DNA of 64,000 nt from Chrysomallon squamiferum (taxonomy: Eukaryota > Mollusca > Gastropoda > Neomphalida > Peltospiridae): positions 4,958,257 through 5,022,256 of the forward strand of contig CM022675.1 of NCBI GenBank assembly GCA_012295275.1, in the 5' to 3' direction. How positions within the stretch are numbered: the first letter of the stretch is position 1; each line of letters begins with the position of its first letter. This document shows positions 1 through 10,589 of this stretch, piece by piece. The position numbers and the translations under genes are program-made. The notes under the pieces are model-generated. The model was given only the letters and a program-made list of their open reading frames with translations. It searched no databases and was not told where the DNA came from.

Positions 1-180
1 TACAAATACAAAATAAAAGGTAAAAATAATAATAAAAATAATCAAACAATAAAAGTGGTGTTAGACATATTAACATCGTGTTTAAAACAACAACAACAAC
101 ATCAAAATCAATAATAAAACAAATAATGAAATAACCAAAAAATGTATCAAAAATTAAAAAAAGGGTACGAACCACTGTTA

Positions 181-253
<73 letters not shown>

Positions 254-337
254 TGTGGTATGAGACACTTAACATGGAACAATTTTTGGATCAAAATATC
301 GATCGAGTTATTGCTGAGATTCTTTTCTGGGGTGTGG
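1..337. repeat. Copy 1 downstream flank with ATA microsatellite
   Basis: (AAT)n at about 181-251. Bases 1-60 match the flanks at about 12005-12065 and 22980-23040, so the duplicated unit extends past the coding end. Confidence 0.8.
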
Positions 338-1082
338 TTAATCGGAAGTAACAGCATCAGCGATGTCGTAGAGGTCGGTGTCAGCTTGGTTAAGATGGTT
401 ATACAGTTCTGATGTTGTTGTTGCTGTTGGAGGTTTTTTGTCCATGGTGTCGTAGTCTTCAGAATCAACGAGGTGGTTGTAGACGTCAGATACAGTTGCA
501 GTTGTCTTTTCTCTATTTGAGCTGTCGTAGTCGCTGTCATTGTCAACACCAAGCCGGTTGTAGACATCAGACGTATCAGTTTTCTTTTTCTTATCAAAGG
601 TATCGTAGTCGCCGTCGTTGAGCCCAGCAAGGTTGTTGTAGATGTTAGATGTATGAGCTGTTGTATTTGTTGTGTCTGTGCTGTCGTAGTCTCCTTCATG
701 ACTGCTTGAGACGTGTTTGTCCACTTCAGATGTCGTAGTAGCTGCCGTGTTGATATCCGATGTGTCGTAGTCTCCATCGTTGTCGTCAGCAGTAGATCTG
801 TTAATGGGAAATGTTTTAACGTCTGCGATGTCGTAGTAGTTATCATTTCTGTTTTCCACGTTGACAGTCACTCCGTTTGGGACGTTGTAGTAAACACTGT
901 GGTTTCCTTGTTTTTCTGATTCAAATTCATAATCTGCCGACGTCGATGTCGTTGTTACCTCATAACTCGGATTTGCGTGCCCAGGTTGTAAATCTTCAGC
1001 AGAGCTGATTTCATTGTTTGTTTTGTTAAAATTAATTCTTGATTCTGGTAACTTCTGAGTTTTGAAACAAAATCGACGTTTT
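338..1082 (-). CDS. Copy 1 cytoplasmic tail exon with tyrosine-motif repeats
   Basis: 745 nt, 247 residues and a TAA stop at 340-338. After a basic juxtamembrane segment come DYEFE, YYNV, YYDIAD, and then about five units of ~26 residues pairing YNxL (YNNL, YNRL, YNHL twice) with DYDxxD (DYDTSD, DYDSTD, DYDTFD, DYDTMD, LYDIAD). YxxL is the half-site of ITAM/hemITAM signalling motifs, but the second member of each pair is not YxxL/I, so these are not canonical ITAMs. Compared with copies 2 and 3, TTA has become TAA and about 150 nt downstream are deleted, removing roughly 50 C-terminal residues including FYFVLEN. Confidence 0.85.
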
Positions 1083-3440
1083 CTGAAAAATGAAGATATT
1101 ATTTAAATTTAAACGGTGAAATCCTAAGTTAGTTTATTATACGAGTTTCTGCCGTGACGACTCTGATAATTCAAAGGAAAAACTATTTTACATTTCAAAT
1201 TAAACTAAAGATTAAGTGAGAAGAATAACAGTGAAATATGTAGATTCTTTTATGTTTTTCTTTCATTCATGTCCTTTTCTTTTACTTTCTTTCTTTCCTT
1301 TGTATCTGACTTTATTATTTTTATTCATGTCTTTCTTGTTCTTTCATGCTTCCTTTCTTTCTCTTTGTTTTATTCTTTCGTATCCTTCTATCTTTCATTC
1401 TTATCTTTCTTTTTCCTTCTTCATGTTTTAATTTTATGTTAACTTTTCTAACAAACATGATAGAACACAATTGTTTTCTTTCTTTTATATTCATTCATTC
1501 TTTTTTTATGTTTTTTCTTTCATATTTCAGCCTATTTGCCTCCTATTTTTCTGCTTCATGAATTTCATAATTGTATTCAGTGACTGATTTTAACAAATTC
1601 TCACCGTTTAGTCCAAACTACGACAACAATGACAACCAACACCACTACAGCAACAGCGACACCACCACCAACATATGCTGAAAATAGTTACATAATAACA
1701 CTGATTTTAATATAAGAACAATTATCTATGTAAATTTTTGTTTGTTTTGTTTTATTTTATTTTATTAATATTTTATTTTTTCTAAATTTCCTCTCTTGTT
1801 GTCGAAATATGTATATTATTAATTATGACACAAATATAACGATTTATTTTCCCCTTTTCACATAAATTATATACAACAAATTACAAAAAATATTAAAATA
1901 AAAGAAATCTGGAAAGTTAAAAAAGGAAGAAGAAAAAAAAAAAAGAATAATTAAAGGAATACAAAAATGAAAATATATTTAATTAATTGTAATAAGATTA
2001 GCAGAATAAATAAATAAGAATAAAAACTAAAAAACAATATATCTAGTAAATTAAATTTAGTGAAATCAAATCAGTTAAAATTATTAAAACAAAATAGTAA
2101 AATTAAAACTGACCTGACTTGTTTGATGGATGTTGAGTCTCAGCGGATTGTTTCCTTAGAGTTATCTCCCCTGATGTTGTTGGTTCAGAAGCAGAAGAAA
2201 AAGACGGATTCGAGAAAAGTTTGGAAGTTGCCAATTTTGGCGTAGTTGCTGCTGTTGTTTTCTGTGTCTGTTTCGCAGGTGTTGCCACCGATGTGGACGT
2301 TGTTACTGGTGTAGTTACATTATCTGTAAATACATAAAAGACTATCTCAAGAAGACGTTTGTTGTTTTGTTTTTGTTTGTATGTCATCTTTTAACTTTAT
2401 TATTATTATTATTACTAGTAGTAGTAGTAGTAGTTGTAGTAGTAGTAGTAATAATTTTAGTAGTAGTATTGGTTTTAGTAGTAGTAGTTATAGTAGCAGT
2501 AGTAGTTTAAATTATATATAGTTATTATTTCACAACACATACATACATATAAATATGTATGTACATACATACACACATACATGCCTATAATACATAATAC
2601 TGTTTCATTTTACATAAAAAAGTACACACAAACATACAAATACACAAGCACATAGCTAGAGATATAGATATTTGTAAATGGGTCGATTTTCTGTGATCAT
2701 TTTTAACTAATAAACAAATCGACTTTTTAACAATAATAATTTTAATTAATAAATAAATTGACTTTGTAGAGTTTGTTTTACCGTGTTGTTTTATACTTAC
2801 ATTTCTGACAAATAGCTGTATAGTTTTGGTCTGATTTGTAACTGTAATATAATCTATTATTTTTAGTAAACCAGACCATCATTTTAAGATCACCTTCTGA
2901 AACTGGTTTCTGAAACGATACCACGCTACCTGCAAGATTTAAAACAAGTGTGTTAGAATTTTGTTTTACACAGAGGAAGAACTAACAACAGATACTGAAT
3001 GTCTATTCTTTGTCGCTTTCAGCAGCAACACAAACATCTATTAAATAAAGATTATCACAAACATGAAAAAAATAAATATAACAAACACACAAAGAATAAG
3101 ACACATACTTCTACACAAACAAACACAACACATATTCACATTTCTGCCTATAATTTACCATCAATCCACAGCAGTCTGACATCTCTGTGGAGTCCAATCC
3201 AGTAGTAAAGATTTGTTTGTAGCAGATTCTGCAGTGATGAGACTGTACTGCTGCTTACTTTAAACATGTCAAAATGTCTGCTTGCATAGTTCCATGACAT
3301 CATCCGCCACGAAACACAAGTTTTAGAATCACAGCTGATAAATGAGAAGAAAGATGAGTCATCTACAAACAGATAATGAAAATGATGTTGTAATGAAGGA
3401 AAATTTCATTTTATTTTATTTCTATATTACATTATTCCTC

Positions 3441-3497
<57 letters not shown>

Positions 3498-4144
3498 CAT
3501 CATCATCATCATCATTATCAGATTATTTATTTATTTATTAGATATTTGAACTATGTTAAAATAAAATGACCTGTGTACACTACGTATGCTTTGTAGCTGT
3601 CACAGTTTTGGAAACCAATTGTAAAACTGTCAGAATTGAGCTTGACGTAGCCGCAGCGCTTGATTCCGTCAGCGCTGTCGTCGATTGTAACTGAAGACGG
3701 AAGATCTGTAATGAAGTAATTTATATATTGTTATAATTATCACTATATCGATGCCTATTGATTCCAGACTTTATACATTCATTCATTATTGATTCGTTCG
3801 TTCTTTCGGACATCGTTTATTCATTCATTCGTGTGTTCGACTGATGTTAATAAAATAATTTTAAAAAGATAAATATGTTTTTGTGTACCTGTTCTATAAA
3901 TAGAAACTGTATTTCTTCCTCCGCAGTATTCTTCATATGTCCCTGCACATCGAACTCGTTTTGTAGTTGACTTAACAGGACTTGCTGTGTCAGAGATTTC
4001 ACAGTAACACTGTTTTCCCTACAAAACACGAAATAAATAACAATAATATCAAAAAATAACCTGGAATAAATGTGGAAATAAATTTACAATTAAAGTATGA
4101 ACACAACAACAATAACGACAACAACAACAATTAAAACAAGAGGA

Positions 4145-4178
<34 letters not shown>

Positions 4179-7100
4179 TAAAAAGAAGGATATGTGTAGT
4201 AGTAGTGGTAGAAGTGGTAATAGTAGTAGAAGATGAAGTAGTGGTATTGGTTGCTGCAGTGACAGTTTAATAGTAGAAGAATACCTGTCTGTGTGTCTCA
4301 TTTGTATGTGTGTTATTCAGGTAACCTAAAACAAGTATATATTTAACACTTTTTGATTTGAATTCAGACTTTATGAAGAGAAGAATTTACCAACCTGTAA
4401 ACCAATTCTTCCATTGCTTGGTTTACATTGCTGGAAGCATTTAAAAGCATCATTGTCTTGTATTGAGTATTTACTACTCAAACTCCCAACATCGATATCT
4501 CCAGCGTACTGGAATAATGTTTCATTGGAATCTGTAAACAATAACAACACACACACACACACACAAAAATTAATTAATAATAAATAAGTAGAAATAATAA
4601 GAAGAATAAAAAAATTAAAAACAAAATAAAAGCAAAATAAAGCAACTATTTATTTATTTATTTATTTATTTATTTATTTGATGTGTATAGCTCTTATTAG
4701 TGGTTTCGTAGATTAGTGATTTTCAAACACTGTGCCGCTGCAGACTAGTGTGCCGTGAGAGATTGTCAGGTGTGCCGTGGGAAATTATCCAACTTAGCTT
4801 AATTAGTCCAGAAAAAGAAAGAAATGATTGAGTTACTGCAGGTGAACTGCCATGGTTGAGTGTCTGTGTCTGGCGAAGTAATTAAATACTCTTCCATGTA
4901 CTGACCTTCAGGCTGCATCAGAGCCGCAATAATGACGTTATTAACTTAAGACAGTAGAATTAGTGATGTATTTGAGAGGTGTCGTCGAGAAGACGTACAG
5001 CGATGAATGAATATTTGAAAAGAAAAAAAAATGAAGACATAGAACTGGGCCCTGGACAAAATTGTAACCCAGGTGAAAAGCGTAATATGTTGGTGCTTGT
5101 CAAAAGAAAGCAAACTCGCTGAGTTCAAGAAAACACACCGAAAGTTATCTTTCGTTTCGATTTACTTTTACTGGGATCCTTCTGCGCTAACTCTTTGCTT
5201 GGTGTATGGGCAAAAGTTTAACAACAGTGCATGGTCAGAATGAAGCTTAAACACCATCTCCAAACGAAACATTCGTCACTTCAAAGCAAGAACACAGACT
5301 AATGCGATAGAACATGGAGGAACAGCAGGCTTTATGAGAAAAACTACAACGGTGTCTGTGAGAGCTCTCAAAGCTAGTTACTTAGTAGCTGAACTTGTAG
5401 CCAAATTGGAAAAAGTCGCACATAGGCAGAGACATTAAAACTACCTGACTTCAAAACCGTTGTAAATGAGATGTTCAGCCCCGACGCGGTTAAAGAAGTA
5501 GTCAAAGTCCTCTGTCAGATAACACAACTGCCAGACGTATTGATGACTTGTCTGGAGACATAGAAAAGGATTGTTTTGGAAAAGATACGCATTGCAACTT
5601 GATGAGTCTACTGACGTCAGTGGACATGTTCACCTCATGACCAACGTGTGGTTTGTGGCTGGCGACGCCATCAGAAAAAAAACTTCCTGTTTTGCAAGGC
5701 AACGCCACGAGAAACAACAGGAGAAGAAATGGGAACAAAGCATCAAGCCTCACAGCTCCACATGGAGGACAAATGGTTGTCGTGCGGAAACGTGCTGGCT
5801 GCGTGTGTGAACTAAAATAGTTTTTCACTGATGAGAAGTTAACAAAGCTGCTTGTAAGAGATGAGTGGTGTAGAAGGCTGACATACATGGCAGATATATT
5901 TCAGCGTCTGAGTGAACTGAACACAGGAATGCAAGGCCGAAATCAAAACCTGCCCAATAAAATAAATGGATTCCTTTTAAAGGTCTGCCTGTCGCAACAA
6001 CATCTGTAAAGTACCAACCTGGACGCGTTCCCACTCACACAGAAATAACAGGAGATGTCAACACTGCTGAACTGTGTGAGATAATAGGTAAAAGTTTGAG
6101 GGATAAGTTGTCATTCTGTTTCATCTCAACTTCCACTGAAAGCCTTGACTGGGTTAGAGACCCATGTAACTCAGCAGTAGTTTTAACAATGGACAAGATT
6201 TTACAAGAGCAGGAGGAACTAACTGAACTGAGACAAGACTTTACAAGAGCAGGAGGAACTAACTGAACTGACACAAGACTTTACAAGAGCAGGAGGATCT
6301 AACTGAACTGAGACAAGACTTTACAAGAGCAGGAGGAACTAACTGAACTGAGACAAGACTTTACAAGAGGAGGAGGAACTAACTGAACTGAGACAAGACT
6401 TTACAAGAGCAGGAGGAACTAACTGAACTGAGACAAGACTTTACAAGAGCAGGATGAACTAACTGAACTGAGACCAAACAGTAGTTTAAAGCTAAGCTTG
6501 GCTGATCAATTTTTGTTGTCTGCTGACAAGGACTTCTCCACTGTGGCAAACAGAGCTATTTCGACATTGACCCCATTTTCCACAACTTATCTGTGTTAGC
6601 TCATAACTGCTACAAAAACTAAAAACTGAGAGCGACTGAGAGCTGTTGAAGAGCTTCGCACGTGCCTTTCTTCAGTTCCTGCTAGGATATCAGCTTTGTG
6701 TTCAACAGTCCCAGGTTTCACACTGAGTGAGTGTAAATAAACTGAGAGATTAAATTGTATTTGCGAATGTGTCATTTTGTAACAGTTTTCGTTGGTGGTG
6801 TGATTCACGACTTTTTTAATGTAAAAAAAATGTGTCTTGGCTCGGAAAATGTTGAAAAAACACAATCGTTGATAATGATTAAATTATAGAGTAAAACTTT
6901 AATAAAACAGTAAACTATTATTTATTTTGTAATAGATATTGAGATTAATAATAAGAGAATACCTACCAGACCACATCCACGGTGTAACGTCTCTAAAGCT
7001 CCTACCCAATAGTCTGTGTTGTATTCCATTACAGAAAAAAGTTTGTTTTTGTTTCTTCTTGTTTTCTGTCAGACCACGGACCTGTGTTCATTTATTAATA

Positions 7101-7756
7101 ATTATCTTAATTATTTATTTTGAAATATGTTGTACAAATTTATAAATACTTACTTTTTTATGTTATGGTATGTTTTAATCAAGTTATGTTATATTGTAAT
7201 ATGTAATATTGCTATGTTATTATTTTAGTTATAATTAAGTTATGTTAATGTACATTATGTAATATAGAATTTATACTAAATATTTTATTTTTTAAGGATG
7301 TTATAACGTGCTAGTTTATTCTATTATGTAAAGTTTTACTGTTATATTAAAACATGTTATCTTAAATCGAAACTCTGAGTTAAACTGTTTTCATCAATGT
7401 CCTCATTATTGTTATTTTTTTTGTTGTTGTTGTTATTAACTATGTTACCAGTAGTTCATGTTAAAAATCCATTAAACATTCATTAGACATGATTTTAAAA
7501 AAAGTCTGGTTATTAACGTTGAAATATGATCTGCATGTATAAGAAATAAAAATTCTAAAATCCCTATTAATCAATAAATAAAACTTAAATAAAATTTAAC
7601 ATTTTAAGTTATCTCCCCTAGCCTTACACATATTTCAAATGACTTGAAGTACAACGAATAAATCAATTTTTAATAAATAATAAACTTACTTAGTCTTTCT
7701 GTACCTGTAACCTGATTGTAGATCGTTAATATAATCACTGCTGTTAGTAAATTCAT
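338..7756 (-). CDS. Receptor gene copy 1: WSC + C-type-lectin-like, single-pass, tyrosine-array tail
   Basis: Exons in transcript order (minus strand): 7690-7756 signal peptide; 6967-7081 damaged lectin-like exon; 4395-4531 and 3889-4018 WSC; 3571-3705 Cys linker; 3159-3362 and 2801-2929 CTLD; 2114-2323 stalk; 1605-1677 TM; 338-1082 tail. All borders are GT-AG. Leaving out 6967-7081 the exons sum to 1830 nt, one continuous 609-residue frame. With that exon included translation stops almost at once. The order predicts a type I surface protein with an extracellular WSC/CTLD part and an intracellular signalling tail. WSC and CTLD folds are known carbohydrate- or ligand-binding modules; the CTLD here lacks EPN/QPD and WND sugar-binding triplets, so a ligand cannot be inferred. 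An hAT transposon sits in the intron at about 4.7-6.6 kb. Function as a pattern-recognition receptor is inference. Whether the gene is expressed is unknown. Confidence 0.8.
1605..1677 (-). CDS. Copy 1 transmembrane exon
   Basis: 73 nt encoding [15 protein letters not shown] and more valines, then WTK. This is a single hydrophobic helix followed in the next exon by a basic stop-transfer stretch (KRKRRFCFK). Acceptor CAG/CATATG, donor CG/GTGAGA. Confidence 0.85.
2114..2323 (-). CDS. Copy 1 Ser/Thr-rich stalk exon
   Basis: 210 nt, phase 1-1. About 40 percent Thr/Ser with prolines (for example [15 protein letters not shown]), typical of an O-glycosylated membrane-proximal stalk. It joins in frame to the TM exon through a split codon. 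Confidence 0.8.
2801..2929 (-). CDS. Copy 1 CTLD, second exon
   Basis: 129 nt, phase 1-1, acceptor tcttgcag and donor T/GTAAGT. It ends [11 protein letters not shown], the terminal cysteine strand of a CTLD. No EPN, QPD or WND motif is present, so canonical calcium-dependent sugar binding is not expected. Confidence 0.8.
3159..3362 (-). CDS. Copy 1 CTLD, first exon
   Basis: Phase 1-1, 204 nt. The peptide includes CDSKTCVSW near the start and [17 protein letters not shown] at the end, the WIGL and W-x-DG core of C-type lectin folds. A second AG at 3335-3336 was rejected as the acceptor because it breaks the phase; the AG at 3363-3364 keeps it. Confidence 0.85.
3571..3705 (-). CDS. Copy 1 cysteine-containing linker exon
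   Basis: Phase 1-1 exon of 135 nt, homologous to 15271-15411 in copy 2. Both have CGY followed about 14 residues later by GFQNC. I do not recognise the domain. It lies between WSC and CTLD and probably forms a small disulphide-linked fold. Confidence 0.75.
3889..4018 (-). CDS. Copy 1 WSC domain, second exon
   Basis: Starts [10 protein letters not shown] and ends [19 protein letters not shown], the classic WSC C-x-C ... C-x-G ... CGG ... SVY signature. 130 nt, phase 0 to phase 1, donor GTACAC. Confidence 0.85.
4395..4531 (-). CDS. Copy 1 WSC domain, first exon
   Basis: 137 nt, 2-base start, phase 0 end, the same length as its copy 2 partner (16185-16321). It contains [19 protein letters not shown], matching the CxxxC and GLQ part of WSC domains. 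Borders are tttacag/AT and CAG/gttggt. Confidence 0.8.
4715..6610 (+). mobile_element. Degenerate hAT transposon (ZBED5/SCAND3-like transposase remnant)
   Basis: The left end (gtgattttcaaacactgtgc at 4716, followed by gtgtgccgtgagag) resembles hAT/Charlie-type termini. Inside are broken plus-strand coding pieces: [12 protein letters not shown] near 5000, and [20 protein letters not shown] at about 5593-5652, which matches the DESTD region of ZBED5/SCAND3-like hAT-derived transposases. Frameshifts are frequent and the ends are approximate. It lies in a copy 1 intron, opposite in direction to the receptor. Copy 2 lacks it. Confidence 0.65.
6201..6480 (+). repeat. 40-bp tandem repeat inside the hAT coding remnant, 7 units
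   Basis: Units begin ttacaagagcaggaggaact at 6201, 6241, 6281, 6321, 6361, 6401 and 6441, nearly identical. 40 is not a multiple of three, so each unit changes frame; expansion came after or caused loss of coding. Confidence 0.95.
6967..7081 (-). pseudogene. Copy 1 damaged lectin-like exon (internal deletion)
   Basis: Acceptor and donor match the intact copy 2 exon at 16409-16633, and it begins with the same PWSDRKQEE peptide. It is 115 nt instead of 225. About 110 nt are missing after KQEE, the frame reaches TAA soon after, and further small deletions occur near the lost YWVGAFET region. Because the original exon is phase 1-1, skipping it would leave the rest of copy 1 in frame. Confidence 0.8.
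7690..7756 (-). CDS. Copy 1 exon 1: start codon and signal peptide
   Basis: ATG at 7756-7754 opens a 22-residue hydrophobic leader ([18 protein letters not shown] then TERL), ending phase 1 at a CTAA/GTAAG donor. The same leader is found in copy 2 with few changes, which supports this start. Confidence 0.85.
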
Positions 7757-8070
7757 TATTTCTTTTTGTTTTCTTCTCTTTATTTTTATTTACGAAACTT
7801 CTTACGCAAGACGATATAAAAACAGGTTTGTTTAAAGCAACCAGGAAGTAGATATTAATAGAAAGAAGAAAACAGGTCATGAGTCTATTTGAAAATAAAA
7901 TATATCATTGAAACGTTCAGCCTACACACCTAGCAACCTGACAACACTAGTTTATCAATGAATGGATACGTGTATTACAGAATACACTGTTTGTAATTTT
8001 GTGTTGGTATAATTATAAGTGATACGTCCATTTTACTAATGTAAGTAGCTTGAATTTATTTAAATACTAA
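7757..8070 (-). promoter_or_regulatory. Conserved upstream region of copy 1
   Basis: About 300 bp strongly similar to 17437-17720 upstream of copy 2, while the sequence beyond diverges into unrelated repeats. Shared elements are an ETS-like AGGAAGT site (7843-7849 on the plus strand) and, closer to the ATG, an A/T-rich box (gatataaaaa on plus, 7813-7822) where copy 2 has gatgtaaaaa. The transcription start is not determined. Confidence 0.5.
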
Positions 8071-8394
8071 CTTACTTTATTTTTATTTTTTTATATGAAT
8101 CTGTCTTTGTACATAAATACACAAATATATACATGTACACATGCATGCATACATTCATAATACATAGCTGCATACATACATACTTCTAAAGAGACCCACA
8201 TACAAACACACCAAAATATAAATACGTACTGAGTTTAATTTGACAGGCACACTTATGGTCACTTTATTTTGAGACTTGGGGATGTCTCAAAACTGATAAA
8301 ATATGTGAAGTTTTGGTTATAATGACATAGTGTCTTATTTCAAAATACAACCTTTGACCTTTTACACGCAACATATCAGTCTTAGTGGCACATT

Positions 8395-8521
<127 letters not shown>

Positions 8522-9080
8522 TAAATAAATTGTTACAGTTATTGTTAATTTTATTTTTCTTCTTTGTTCTGAGAACTAATTTTGCAATTGGTAGTTCATT
8601 TATCAATATGCATTTACATACTTTAAGAAAATATAACTTTAAAAAATAAAAATAAAAAGGATAAAAAATATGTTTATTAATAAACACAATTTATCGCTAG
8701 ATTTCTCTTATTTTATGTTTTTAATATCAATCATGATGATTGTGTTCAGGCGCTCGGACTGGACTGTCATCATCTAACCGCCATCTTGAACTTTTATCAT
8801 CCATTGCAATAAGAGGATGATCTATCTGCGGGCATGGCATTATCTTTTTTCCTGACTGAATCATACATTAGAAATATGTTCTGAAATTCTGAGGAATTTT
8901 TGCATATTTCTTGTAACACATTTTATAAAAACAAATGAAAGAAATGGCGATTTAGTTTCAAATTTGATTGGGATCAAGGCCGTCAACAGCTATTATTTTA
9001 CTTTTTATTTATTTAATTATTTATCTTAAAAATAGCTCATTTCATTTCTTTGTTTTCCTGTGTATGCGTTGTGTGTGTAT

Positions 9081-9081
<1 letters not shown>

Positions 9082-9171
<90 letters not shown>
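9082..9171. repeat. (GA)n microsatellite
   Basis: Uninterrupted GA run following a short GT-rich stretch. Confidence 0.95.
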
Positions 9172-9173
<2 letters not shown>

Positions 9174-9609
9174 TTATATATATATAATTATTATGTTTTA
9201 CTTTTCGCTATGAAAACCAGTCTACTGACGTCACTGGAAGACACTGGTTACGTTGTAAAATAAACGTCAGTAAGTGTTTTTGGTCTTTTCACTCCCATTT
9301 TGGCCACGAAAATAAAAAGGTTAGTCCGAAAAAGTACAGATGCAGGTTAGGTAGATATTTTTCCTACGAAATGCCTTACATCAAATTCTTGGTCACAAAA
9401 AATCACTGCTGTTTTATGTATTTAAATAACAAAAATTCTGTTATGTGAAAAGTAATGACATGACGTGTATTAAATCGAAGTCCTCTGTTATATCTGACTG
9501 ATTTTGTTAGCTTGAAAAATCGAAGTGAAAATAACTTGTGGAAAATGGGATATTTATCAGATGATCGAAAAAAAGGAAAGAAGAAAAAAGGTGTTAATAA
9601 ATAAATACA

Positions 9610-9641
<32 letters not shown>

Positions 9642-9659
9642 AAAAGAGTTCTGATAATG

Positions 9660-10297
9660 TTGTCTCTTCATGGTATCGTAGTCTTCATATAGTTGTCTTT
9701 TGTTTGCTTTTGCTGTCGAAGTTGCCATCATTGTCGAGACGAAGCTGGCTGTAGACATGAGACGTAGTTGTTACGTTTTCCTTATCGTATGTATGGTAGT
9801 CACTGTCGTCGTCTCCAGCAAGGTTGCTGTTGATGTTAGATTTAGGAGTTGTATTTGTTGTGCTGTACACTTCAGACGTTGTAGTAGTAACAGTTTTGAT
9901 ATCCGCTGTGGCATAGTCTCCATCGTTGTTGTCAGCAGTAGATCTGTTATTGGGAAGTGCTTTAACATTTCTGTGTTCCACGTTGGTAGTAACATGAGGC
10001 ACGTTGTAATAAACCCTGTGGTTTTATTCATTTTCTGGTTCAAATTCAAAACAAAGTCGACTGGTTCTGGAATACACACACACAAACACACACGAAACAA
10101 TTATATACTACATATATGTACAAAGCACATGCTACATAATATATACATACATATCAACATGCTTCTATTTCGGTTGAATATTTCATCATATTATTCAGTT
10201 ATTAATTATTTTATTATTATTATTATTATTATTATTATGAAAAAAAAAATACGTACTGTTTTGTCCACAGTAAAATCACAACTACGACAAGCAAGTG
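9660..10297 (-). pseudogene. Receptor copy 4: orphan TM plus tail fragment
   Basis: A TM exon (10257-10297, 41 nt, peptide VVVVILLWTK) with an intact GTACGT donor is followed by a tail exon from 10066 downward. The TM exon lacks about 29 nt relative to copies 1-3, breaking the phase. The tail has lost about 100 nt near its start, has an in-frame TAA (GAA AAT GAA TAA), then runs open as YYNVP ... DYATAD ... DYHTYD ... VYSQL before another deletion and stop near 9685. No stalk, CTLD, WSC or signal exon is seen upstream. Confidence 0.8.
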
Positions 10298-10416
10298 CTA
10301 CAAAATATGGAAAGTAATTGAAATGGATATGAAGGGGAAGAACAAAGCCCATAACCTAGGCCAGTTTGTTGTTAAAAGGTTAAATAATGTAATATGTGTG
10401 TGTGTGTGTGTGGGGG

Positions 10417-10450
<34 letters not shown>

Positions 10451-10554
10451 AGAGAGATATGAGTGTGTAGTGAAACTGATGTACAGACAGAGAGGAACAG
10501 AAAGCGGGAAAATATAATACGTAGCCCAAAACAATAATAATAATAATAATACAA

Positions 10555-10589
<35 letters not shown>

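Noticed and set aside
338-1082. Canonical ITAM or ITIM calls
   Set aside because: The second tyrosine of each pair is YDxx(D/N), not YxxL/I, and the -2 residue before YNxL is D, E or N rather than the ITIM I/V/L/S.
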